Shown here piece after piece: positions 1-6,792 of a stretch of DNA of 14,197 nt. Under the pieces are notes generated by a model. That model was not told the origin of the DNA, did not search any database, and saw nothing but the letters and a program-made list of their open reading frames with translations. The position numbers were made by a program, and so were the translations under genes. Within the stretch, counting starts at the first letter, position 1, and the number at the start of each line of letters is the position of its first letter. Source of the stretch: Proteobacteria bacterium UBA1847 (GTDB taxonomy: Bacteria; Pseudomonadota; Gammaproteobacteria; Steroidobacterales; Woeseiaceae); the NCBI GenBank assembly GCA_002338605.1, contig DDIP01000084.1, forward strand, positions 1-14,197, read 5' to 3'.

Positions 1-219
1 GAACAGTGGGAATCACTGACAAACGGATTGCCGCAGGAACATTGCTACGTCAACGTATTGCGTGACGCGATGGCGGTCGATACGGCAAAACCCTGTGGCA
101 TCTACTTCGGTACGACCGGCGGCCAGGTCTACGCCTCAAACGACAGTGGCGACCACTGGCAGGCGATTGTGAGAGATCTTCCAGCGGTACTGTCGGTCGA
201 GGTACAGACGCTGTCGTGA
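1..219 (+). CDS. BNR/Asp-box propeller protein (sialidase/sortilin-like fold), C-terminal end only
   Basis: The reading frame is open from base 1 to a TGA at 217-219, so the gene starts before the window and only its last 72 residues are visible. They contain a clear Asp-box, SNDSGDHW (visible residues 46-53), preceded by [11 protein letters not shown]. This is the usual blade signature of BNR/sialidase-like and WD40/YVTN/BNR-like proteins. The segment around AMAVD...GIYFGT followed by a final LP..LSVEV strand resembles the C-terminal blade of the bacterial 'exo-alpha-sialidase / BNR repeat' family. Real sialidase activity is not implied, because most members are uncharacterised and no catalytic residue is in view. 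The stop codon overlaps the GTG start of the next gene, which argues for translational coupling to the MoaD-like protein. Confidence 0.8.
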   Translation, partial: EQWESLTNGLPQEHCYVNVLRDAMAVDTAKPCGIYFGTTGGQVYASNDSGDHWQAIVRDLPAVLSVEVQTLS

Positions 220-512
220 TCCGAGTAGCCCTGCCGTTCCATTTGCAAACTCTTGCGCGCGTCGATCGCGAAATCAGTGTTCAGGTGGAAGGTATTGCGA
301 CGCAGAAGACGGTGCTCGACGCGCTGGAGAAGGCCTGCCCGATGCTCAGGGGCACGATTCGCGATCACCTCACGCTGGAGCGTCGACCCAAGGTCCGCTT
401 CTATGCGGATGGCAAGGATGTGACGCACGAGTCCCCGGATTCCGAACTACCGCAGGCAATCGTCAGCGGTGCAGAGCCGTTTCGAATAGTCGGGGCGATC
501 TCCGGGGGTTAG
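216..512 (+). CDS. MoaD/ThiS-family ubiquitin-like protein
   Basis: A 98-residue protein with the beta-grasp pattern of MoaD/ThiS: an N-terminal [10 protein letters not shown] strand, a helix around [11 protein letters not shown] (residues 32-42), an RFYADGKDV turn (61-69), and a C-terminal SGG. In the known families the terminal Gly-Gly is adenylated and then thiocarboxylated by an E1-like enzyme, making the protein a sulfur carrier for molybdopterin or thiazole synthesis, or in some relatives a protein modifier. No MoaE, ThiF/MoeB, ThiG or JAMM protease gene lies nearby, so pathway assignment is not justified. The GTG start at 216 overlaps the upstream BNR gene stop (GTGA), and no better start exists without losing the first strand. 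The gene is probably co-expressed with the BNR protein rather than with cofactor genes. Confidence 0.82.
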   Translation: MIRVALPFHLQTLARVDREISVQVEGIATQKTVLDALEKACPMLRGTIRDHLTLERRPKVRFYADGKDVTHESPDSELPQAIVSGAEPFRIVGAISGG

Positions 513-581
513 GTCGGGCTCGCGTCATGGTTCCGACATTTCAGCCTAAAGAAATTCGTCCTTGCGGCCGATTCAGGACAA

Positions 582-2402
582 ATGGCGAGCGAAATAAAAT
601 CAACGATCGGTCGATACGAAGTACTGAGTTCAATCGGCAAGGGCGCGCAGGGTAAGGTTTATCTCGGGCGCGATCCGACCCTGGACCGGCTGGTGGCGAT
701 AAAGGTACTCACTGCCGCGCATGCCGAACTCAGCAGCCTGACAGACGACGGCGTGCCGCTCGAGGGTCGTATATCGAGCAAGCTGAAGCACCCGAACATC
801 ATTCCGATTTTCGATGCGGGCGAATGCGCAATAGGGCCATACCTCGTATTCGAGTACGTTGAGGGGAAGACCCTCGCCCAGGTGCTCAAATCCACGGGCC
901 CTTTATCGGTTGAAGCGGCTGTCCCTCTGATGACCGCGATCCTGCAAGGGGTCGCCGCAGCTCACAGCGCCGAAGTCCTGCACCTCGACCTCAGCCCAAG
1001 GAACGTGCTGATCGATGCGGACAACGTCCCTCGGGTAATGGACTTCGGGCTCGCACAGCATGTGAGTGCCGCTCGTGAACCTTGCGAGTTTGCCACCGGA
1101 ACCTTGCGCTACATGGCCCCGGAACATTTCCTGAGTAAACCGCTCGGACCCTGGACCGACATTTTCGCCCTGGGCAGTACGTTCTACGAAATCGTAACCG
1201 GTCAGCGCGCCATGGCCGGTGTTGTGTTTGAAGATATTCGTGACGAGATCATTTCAGGACCAACCGACTTCTCGCCTTTCGATGAGGACCCGCACGGCGC
1301 AGCCTTTGTGAGATTCCTGGCCGGGGCCCTCGAGAGAAGCCAGGAAGGTCGCTATGCCAACGGCGCGGTAATGACAGAGGCTTTCGAGCTGTTCCTGGCG
1401 GAGTCGGGTCTGCAAGCCAATGCCCAGACCTCGACGCCCAACCACAGCACGATCGACTTCCTGTTGCGCCGCATGCAACGGACCGGGGACTTCCCGACGA
1501 TTTCGCGGACGCTGTCGGACATCAACCGGCTGACCGGCGACGATGCCGGTGCCAATGCCGACAAGCTTGCCAACGTTATCCTCCGAGACTTTGCGTTGAC
1601 GGGCAAGCTGCTAAAGCTGGTGAATTCCGCGTTCTATGGCTCGCGTGCATCAAAGGTTACAAACATCTCGGACGCGGTCGTTCTGCTCGGCGTTGAAAAA
1701 GTGCGCATGACCGCCAACAGCCTGACATTCTTCGGCCACATGAAAGGCGACTCGGCAATCCTGAAAGACTCCATGACGAAATCGTTTCTCAGCGGCCTGA
1801 TTGCGCGTCACCTCGCACGGATCGAACGATTGCCCGGGATGGAAGAGGCGTTTATCTGTGGCATGTGTCAGAACCTGGGCGAGAATCTCGTCATATTCTA
1901 TTTCCCTGATGAGTTTGCCGATATCAACGACTTGATGGAGACCCGAAACCTTGGCAAGTCGGCAGCAGCGCGCGGCGTACTCGGTGTCGCCTACCACGAC
2001 CTCGGTGCGGCCGTCGCGAAGAGCTGGAAACTGCCGAATGCCATTGTGGAGTCCATTCGAGGTGCACCACCGGGTCCAATACACAAGCCCGACTCGTCTG
2101 ACGAACAGATGAGAGACATGGCCATTTTCGCAAACGAACTCTGCGACCTGTTTCAGTATCGCGAGCGTGACGAAATCGATACGGCGGTGCAGGAACTGCT
2201 GACTCGATTTGCACCAAGCGTACAAATTCAGTTCGACTTCTGTGTCAAGCTGATGGCGGCGGGCTTCGAGAAACTCAAACAGTTCGCACCGATCTTTGAA
2301 ATCAATGTTGCATCGAGCAATTACTGTCGGTCCGTGCAGTCCTGGCTCAACCACTGCGCGAACAAAGCGCGCGATCAAGGCAAGCCGGTAGAAACGGCTT
2401 GA
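582..2402 (+). CDS. Serine/threonine protein kinase fused to an HDOD domain
   Basis: This 606-residue soluble protein has an N-terminal Hanks-type kinase (about 11-272) and a C-terminal HDOD domain (about 290-495), then a helical tail. Kinase motifs visible are: glycine loop G19-x-G21-x-x-G24, ATP lysine K41 in VAIK, alpha-C glutamate E61, catalytic loop HLDLSPRN (134-141; D136, N141), DFG at 154-156, APE at 179-181 and D193. Catalytic and metal residues are therefore intact. However, HRD is HLD (a non-RD kinase) and the usual lysine two residues after the Asp is serine. The HDOD part has the typical FALTGKLLKLVNSAFYG helix pair, but the position of the HD metal pair reads QN (430-431), so it is probably a binding scaffold rather than a hydrolase. 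No transmembrane segment is seen. ATG 582 has a short AGGA upstream (575-578). The gene stands 69 bp after the MoaD-like gene. Substrate and signal are unknown. Confidence 0.93.
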   Translation: MASEIKSTIGRYEVLSSIGKGAQGKVYLGRDPTLDRLVAIKVLTAAHAELSSLTDDGVPLEGRISSKLKHPNIIPIFDAGECAIGPYLVFEYVEGKTLAQVLKSTGPLSVEAAVPLMTAILQGVAAAHSAEVLHLDLSPRNVLIDADNVPRVMDFGLAQHVSAAREPCEFATGTLRYMAPEHFLSKPLGPWTDIFALGSTFYEIVTGQRAMAGVVFEDIRDEIISGPTDFSPFDEDPHGAAFVRFLAGALERSQEGRYANGAVMTEAFELFLAESGLQANAQTSTPNHSTIDFLLRRMQRTGDFPTISRTLSDINRLTGDDAGANADKLANVILRDFALTGKLLKLVNSAFYGSRASKVTNISDAVVLLGVEKVRMTANSLTFFGHMKGDSAILKDSMTKSFLSGLIARHLARIERLPGMEEAFICGMCQNLGENLVIFYFPDEFADINDLMETRNLGKSAAARGVLGVAYHDLGAAVAKSWKLPNAIVESIRGAPPGPIHKPDSSDEQMRDMAIFANELCDLFQYRERDEIDTAVQELLTRFAPSVQIQFDFCVKLMAAGFEKLKQFAPIFEINVASSNYCRSVQSWLNHCANKARDQGKPVETA

Positions 2403-2462
2403 GCAAAGCCAGACCGGGAAGCGCGCCGCCTCCGAATCCGGTCGTCGCCATGTAACGCAAGC

Positions 2463-2471
2463 TGGTAACAT
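2463..2471 (+). promoter_or_regulatory. Possible extended -10 promoter for the export operon
   Basis: TGGTAACAT reads as an extended -10 (TG, one base, TAACAT; 4 of 6 to TATAAT), 32 bp before the adaptor ATG. The -35 region is poor: the best match is TCGCCA at a 15-bp spacing. It sits in the 101-bp gap after the kinase gene, which has no other obvious promoter. This is weak evidence, made by eye. Confidence 0.25.
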
Positions 2472-2503
2472 CCTCTCTGCCCGGAAAACCGAAACAGAGA
2501 ACA

Positions 2504-3730
2504 ATGGCAGATCCTGCAGACCGCCTCAGTGAGCTAAAAATTGATCGCAGTGCGTACCAGCCTGCCGGACGCGCGTGGCTGTGGCCCGTGCTCGGCATTG
2601 CGTTCATCGCAATTGCAATCATCACCTGGTATTTGCTCGACCGCACGGGCGGTGCTATTGACGTAGAAACCGAAATTGCACGTCGGCCGCCCAGTGCTGC
2701 CGCGGCAAATAGTGTACTCGACGCATCCGGCTACGTTACCGCACGCCGTGAAGCTACTGTGTCATCCGAGGTCACCGGCAAGGTCACGGAAGTCCTGATC
2801 GAGGAAGGCATGAGCGTCGAGGCAGGCCAAATCGTCGCGCGCCTCGATGACACCACGCAACGTGCCCAGGTCGCACTCAGCAAAGCGCAACTGCAGTCAG
2901 CCCGCGCCGCAATTGCGGAAGTCGAAGCACAGCTACGCGCGGCACGACTCGAACGCGACCGGCTGCGCGAACTCGTCGCTCGCAAGCTCACCAGCACGTC
3001 AAGCGTTGATACGGCCGAAGCCAGCTTCGATGCCCTCGCCGCCCGGCTTGCGGCCGCTCGTGACAACGTGACCGTGTCCGAGAAAAGCCTCGCTCTTGCA
3101 CAAGATGCACTTGATGACATGACGATACACGCGCCTTTCGGTGGCATGGTCGTCTCCAAGAATGCACAGCCGGGCGAAATGATATCCCCGATTTCTGCCG
3201 GGGGTGGTTTCACTCGCACCGGCATTTGCACGATCGTCGACATGGATTCGCTGGAGATCGAAGTCGATGTCAACGAGGCCTATATCCAGCGCGTCAAGCC
3301 GGGGCAGGCCGTCAGCGCAACACTCGATGCTTACCCGAACTGGCAGATCCCGGCAGACGTGATTGCCATTGTCCCGACGGCCGACCGCCAGAAAGCGACG
3401 GTGCGTGTTCGAATTGGTTTTCGCGAACGGGATGAGCGAATTCTCCGTGACATGGGTGTGAAGGTCGCATTCCTTGGCAGTGAATCACCGCCGACAGACT
3501 CGAAAGACCCGCAGGGTGTGATGGTATCGAGCAGTGCAATACAGGAAGACGCCGACGGACCTTACGTATGGCGTGTTTCAAACAACCGCGTGGAGCGCCG
3601 CGCCGTGGTACTCGGCAGTGCCGCCGACCGTGACCGTGTGCTGGTACTGGACGGATTGCAAACCGGCGATACAATTGTGCGCTCGGCCGACGCACCACTC
3701 CGCGCCGGGCAGGACGTAATAACAAAATAG
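2504..3730 (+). CDS. Periplasmic adaptor (membrane fusion) protein, HlyD/AcrA/MacA type
   Basis: A 408-residue inner-membrane-anchored adaptor that should bridge an ABC permease to an outer-membrane channel. Residues 24-46 form a single N-terminal membrane helix. A split lipoyl domain follows (SGYVTARREATVSSEV at about 75-90, and about 206-230 with IHAPFGGMV), enclosing a coiled-coil hairpin at about 115-205. Then come a beta-barrel (250-325) and a membrane-proximal domain to the end. The hairpin tip carries R153-x3-L157-x6-S164, the pattern known from MacA/AcrA adaptors that dock onto TolC, so a TolC-like partner encoded elsewhere is expected. It is the first gene of a four-gene unit and the ATPase starts 12 bp after its stop. 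General databases label such proteins 'efflux RND transporter periplasmic adaptor', but the neighbours show an ABC system. The transported substrate is unknown. Confidence 0.92.
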   Translation: MADPADRLSELKIDRSAYQPAGRAWLWPVLGIAFIAIAIITWYLLDRTGGAIDVETEIARRPPSAAAANSVLDASGYVTARREATVSSEVTGKVTEVLIEEGMSVEAGQIVARLDDTTQRAQVALSKAQLQSARAAIAEVEAQLRAARLERDRLRELVARKLTSTSSVDTAEASFDALAARLAAARDNVTVSEKSLALAQDALDDMTIHAPFGGMVVSKNAQPGEMISPISAGGGFTRTGICTIVDMDSLEIEVDVNEAYIQRVKPGQAVSATLDAYPNWQIPADVIAIVPTADRQKATVRVRIGFRERDERILRDMGVKVAFLGSESPPTDSKDPQGVMVSSSAIQEDADGPYVWRVSNNRVERRAVVLGSAADRDRVLVLDGLQTGDTIVRSADAPLRAGQDVITK

Positions 3731-3742
3731 CAGGGGCAAGAG

Positions 3743-4432
3743 ATGGCGGAGATACTGGCAAAGCTTGAAGGCGTCAGCCGTGTGTATCAGAAAGGCAAGG
3801 AGCGTGTCGATGTGCTGCACGAACTGGACCTTGAGATCGAGAAAGGCGATTTCCTGGCCCTGATGGGCCCGTCCGGCTCCGGCAAGACGACGTTGCTCAA
3901 CCTGCTCGGTGGACTCGACAAACCGACGGCCGGAACCGTCAGCGTCGGCGGCGCAACCTTGTCATCAATGAGCAACAGCCAGCTGTCAAACTGGCGTGCG
4001 ACCCACGTCGGATTTATTTTCCAGTTTTACAACCTGCTGCCGGTACTGACCGCGCGCAAGAACGTCGAGCTCCCGCTGCTGTTGACCAATATGTCCGCCA
4101 AGGAACGTAGTAAACGTGCCTCACTGGCGCTGGAAATCGTCGGGCTGGCCGACCGGGCCAACCATCGCCCCCGAGAGTTGTCAGGTGGCCAGGAACAGCG
4201 CGTTGCGATCGCCCGGGCGATTGTTTCCGATCCGCAGTTGCTGTTGTGCGATGAACCAACTGGCGACCTCGACCGCTCGACAGCTGACGAAATTCTTGGA
4301 TTACTGCGCTCATTGAACGCCGATCATGGCAAGACAATCATCATGGTGACCCACGACGCCCAGGCCGCCAACTACGCGCGCCGTACACTGCACATGGACA
4401 AGGGCAAGCTGGAAACCCGGGCGACCGCATGA
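3743..4432 (+). CDS. ABC transporter ATP-binding protein (LolD/MacB-NBD family)
   Basis: A 229-residue cytoplasmic ATPase that powers the two downstream permeases. All motor motifs are present: Walker A GPSGSGKT (42-49), Q-loop Q94 in [10 protein letters not shown], signature LSGGQ (146-150), Walker B LLLCDE (167-172 region; D170, E171) followed by the D-loop, and H-loop H204. The FQFYNLLP segment and overall length are typical of the LolD/MacB/FtsE-like group (type VII ABC systems), in which ATP hydrolysis drives periplasmic conformational change rather than simple substrate passage. Translation starts at ATG 3743 behind an AGGGG at 3732-3736. Its stop overlaps the next start as ATGA (4429-4432), so it is translationally coupled to the first permease. 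MacB fuses ATPase and permease; here they are separate, as in LolCDE. Confidence 0.95.
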   Translation: MAEILAKLEGVSRVYQKGKERVDVLHELDLEIEKGDFLALMGPSGSGKTTLLNLLGGLDKPTAGTVSVGGATLSSMSNSQLSNWRATHVGFIFQFYNLLPVLTARKNVELPLLLTNMSAKERSKRASLALEIVGLADRANHRPRELSGGQEQRVAIARAIVSDPQLLLCDEPTGDLDRSTADEILGLLRSLNADHGKTIIMVTHDAQAANYARRTLHMDKGKLETRATA

Positions 4433-5586
4433 AATACTTCGGCCTCATCTGGAAGAACGCCTGGCGCAAGAAGATTCGCACGTCACTGACCATCCTTTCG
4501 GTGCTGGTCGCGTTCTTGCTATTCGCTCTATTGAACGCGATCGGCTACGCATTTCGCGCCGGCGAAGATGTGTCGTCGGCGGAACGACTGGTTGTTATTC
4601 ACAAGATCTCGCTGATCAACCCGCTGCCTATCAGCTACGAGGCACGCATCGCATCGACACCGGGTGTTGCCGAAGTCACGCATGCCTCCTGGTTCGGCGG
4701 TTACTACCAGGAGAAGCGTAACCAGTTCGCGCAATTTCCGGTCGACATAAAAGAATACTTTGCGTTGTATCCCGAGCTCATCATCGCGCCCGAGCAACTT
4801 GAAGCAGCGGCACAGAATCGAATTGGCACCATAGTCGGCCACGAACTCGCCGAACAATTCGGCTGGAAGCTTGGTGATCGAATCCCGATTCAGGCAACGA
4901 TCTGGACCAAGGCAGACGGTGGGCGTACATGGGAGTTCGAGCTTGAAGGTATCATGCGATCCAATGATCCGCGCGGCAGCACGGCCTTTATGCTGTTCAA
5001 CCACGATTATTTTGACGAGGCCCGTGCTTTCGGCAAGGGTACGGCGGGCTGGTATGTCCTTCGTATCGCGCCAGGCGCTGACCCGGTCGAAGTTGCCAAC
5101 GCGATCGATGCCCAGTTCGCGAACTCGCCGAATGAAACGGAAACCAGTACTGAGGCCGCGTTTGCTGCGTCCTTCGCGAAGCAGTTCGGCAACATCGCAA
5201 TGATTGTACAGCTGATCCTTGGCGCGGTTTTCTTCACCTTGTTGCTGGTTGCCGGCAATACGATGTCGCAGTCAGTCCGGGAACGCATCCCGGAACTGGC
5301 CGTACTGAAAACGCTTGGCTTTCGCGACAGCACCGTGCTCGGCATCGTACTCTCGGAATCCATCCTGATCATCGCACTCGGCGGGCTGCTCGGTCTCGGC
5401 ATCGGCTGGGTCCTGGTTCAGGGTATGGCGCAGCAGCTAAGCGCGTCATTGCCGGGTGTCTACCTGTCACCGCAAGCCTTGCTGCTTGCAGTCGGTATCA
5501 TGATTGGCGCCGGTATTTTCGCCGGGTTCTTTCCGGCATTGAAAGCCATGCGCCTGTCCATTGTTGATGCGCTGGCGCGCGGCTGA
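4429..5586 (+). CDS. ABC transporter permease, FtsX/MacB-type (first subunit)
   Basis: A 385-residue inner-membrane permease with the type VII ABC layout: one N-terminal helix (about 18-40), a large periplasmic MacB-PCD-like domain (about 45-245), then three helices (about 255-277, 304-333, 347-371) that make up the FtsX domain. The cytoplasmic loop after helix 2 carries the coupling pattern RERIPELAVLKTLGF (285-299), and the protein ends GFFPALKAMRLSIVDALARG, the usual FtsX-family tail. Its start overlaps the ATPase stop by 4 bases and the second permease begins 9 bp after its stop, so the pair probably assembles as a heterodimer on an ATPase dimer. No lipoprotein-sorting context is present, so LolC/LolE identity should not be assumed. 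Confidence 0.93.
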   Translation: MKYFGLIWKNAWRKKIRTSLTILSVLVAFLLFALLNAIGYAFRAGEDVSSAERLVVIHKISLINPLPISYEARIASTPGVAEVTHASWFGGYYQEKRNQFAQFPVDIKEYFALYPELIIAPEQLEAAAQNRIGTIVGHELAEQFGWKLGDRIPIQATIWTKADGGRTWEFELEGIMRSNDPRGSTAFMLFNHDYFDEARAFGKGTAGWYVLRIAPGADPVEVANAIDAQFANSPNETETSTEAAFAASFAKQFGNIAMIVQLILGAVFFTLLLVAGNTMSQSVRERIPELAVLKTLGFRDSTVLGIVLSESILIIALGGLLGLGIGWVLVQGMAQQLSASLPGVYLSPQALLLAVGIMIGAGIFAGFFPALKAMRLSIVDALARG

Positions 5587-5595
5587 GGGACGTCA

Positions 5596-6783
5596 ATGAA
5601 GTTTCTGAATCAGGCATTCGCCGTTACGATGCTCAATCTTCGTAATCTGCCGCAACGTGCCGGTGGGTCGGTCGTCGCCGTTGTCGGCGTCGCAGCCGTC
5701 GTGCTCGTTTTTGCTGCGGTACTTTCCATGGCAGCAGGGTTCGAGCGTACGATGCTACTGGCGGGTTCCGATGACACGGCTATCGTACTCCGCAGCGGCT
5801 CAACCGCCGAATTGAACAGCGGCCTTAGCAACGACCAGGCGCTGATCGTGGCGAACGCACCGGGCGTAATGCGTGACGGCGATTCACCGATCGCCTCCGC
5901 CGAGCTCTACGTCGTCGTCGATGTTGCCAAGCAGTCGACGGGCGATGACGCCAATGTGCCGCTGCGGGGCGTGCAGCCTTTCGCATTTGAGTTGCGCCAC
6001 AACGTCAAGATCACCGAAGGCAGGATGTTCGAGGAAGGCAGGAACGAACTAGTTGTCGGTCGCGCCGCCCAATCAGAGTTTGGGGGCCTCGGCGTGGGCG
6101 ACGAGATTCGCTTTGGTCAGACCAGATGGACGGTAGTTGGTGCATTCGAAGCGGACGGCAGCGTTTCCGAATCCGAGCTTTGGACTGACTTGCGCGTGCT
6201 GCAGACCATGTACAACCGAGGCAGCAGCGTACAATCGGTTCGTGTTCGGCTGGTTAGTCCGGAAGCAATTGAAGAGTTGTCGCAGGCGCTCGCCGACGAT
6301 CCACGCATTGACGTCGATGTCACCAGCGAGAAGGACTACTACTCAAGCCAGGCAAAGCCGCTCAGCCAGTTCATCAAGATTGTCGGTTATCCACTGACGA
6401 TCCTGATGGCAATTGGCGCCGTATTTGGCGCGCTGAATTCAATGTACGCGTCGGTCAGCGTGCGTGGCAAGGAAATTGCGACACTGAGAGCTCTCGGGTT
6501 TGGACCGTTTTCGGTACTGGTGTCCACCATGGTCGAATCGACACTGTTGTCGCTGATCGGTGGCATCGTTGGCGGCGTGCTCGCCTTTGCTCTGTTCAAC
6601 GGCTTCCAGGTCTCGACTTTGAACGGCGCGAGTTTCAGCCAGGTAGTGTTCGATTTTGCTGTTACACCGGATCTGCTGTCGCAAGGTCTTGTCGCGGCGT
6701 TGATTATCGGGCTGATCGGCGGATTCTTTCCCGCCATTCGTGCGGCGCGATTGCCGGTCGCACAGGCATTACGTGAGTTGTAG
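5596..6783 (+). CDS. ABC transporter permease, FtsX/MacB-type (second subunit)
   Basis: A 395-residue permease with the same layout as its neighbour: TM1 about 24-46, periplasmic domain about 50-255, TM2 about 262-284, TM3 about 306-336, TM4 about 358-380. Coupling segment GKEIATLRALGFGPF lies at 291-305 and the family tail is GGFFPAIRAARLPVAQALREL. Sequence similarity to the first permease is confined to these framework parts. The periplasmic domains look different, which suggests a specialised heterodimer rather than a recent tandem duplication. A good Shine-Dalgarno (GAGGGA, 5585-5590) precedes ATG 5596. This is the last gene of the operon. Its stop lies 9 bp from the stop of the convergent propeller/sigma-54 gene, and no hairpin with a T-tract is visible between them. 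Confidence 0.93.
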   Translation: MKFLNQAFAVTMLNLRNLPQRAGGSVVAVVGVAAVVLVFAAVLSMAAGFERTMLLAGSDDTAIVLRSGSTAELNSGLSNDQALIVANAPGVMRDGDSPIASAELYVVVDVAKQSTGDDANVPLRGVQPFAFELRHNVKITEGRMFEEGRNELVVGRAAQSEFGGLGVGDEIRFGQTRWTVVGAFEADGSVSESELWTDLRVLQTMYNRGSSVQSVRVRLVSPEAIEELSQALADDPRIDVDVTSEKDYYSSQAKPLSQFIKIVGYPLTILMAIGAVFGALNSMYASVSVRGKEIATLRALGFGPFSVLVSTMVESTLLSLIGGIVGGVLAFALFNGFQVSTLNGASFSQVVFDFAVTPDLLSQGLVAALIIGLIGGFFPAIRAARLPVAQALREL

Positions 6784-6792
6784 AAACACGCC

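Noticed and set aside
2416..2429. GG-N10-GC spacing before the export operon
   Set aside because: Spacing fits sigma-54, but the flanking bases (GGGAAG, CCGCC) match the consensus poorly in a GC-rich stretch.
2412..2443. GACCGG ... CCGGTC stem after the kinase gene, considered as a terminator
   Set aside because: The 20-base loop and absence of a T-tract make it unconvincing as an intrinsic terminator.
1650..2504. 284-codon open frame on the minus strand
   Set aside because: Antisense to the HDOD half of the kinase gene; no domain signature.
2504..6783. Naming the export genes macA/macB or lolC/D/E
   Set aside because: Domain organisation differs from both systems (separate ATPase and two permeases, plus an adaptor), and no substrate evidence is present.
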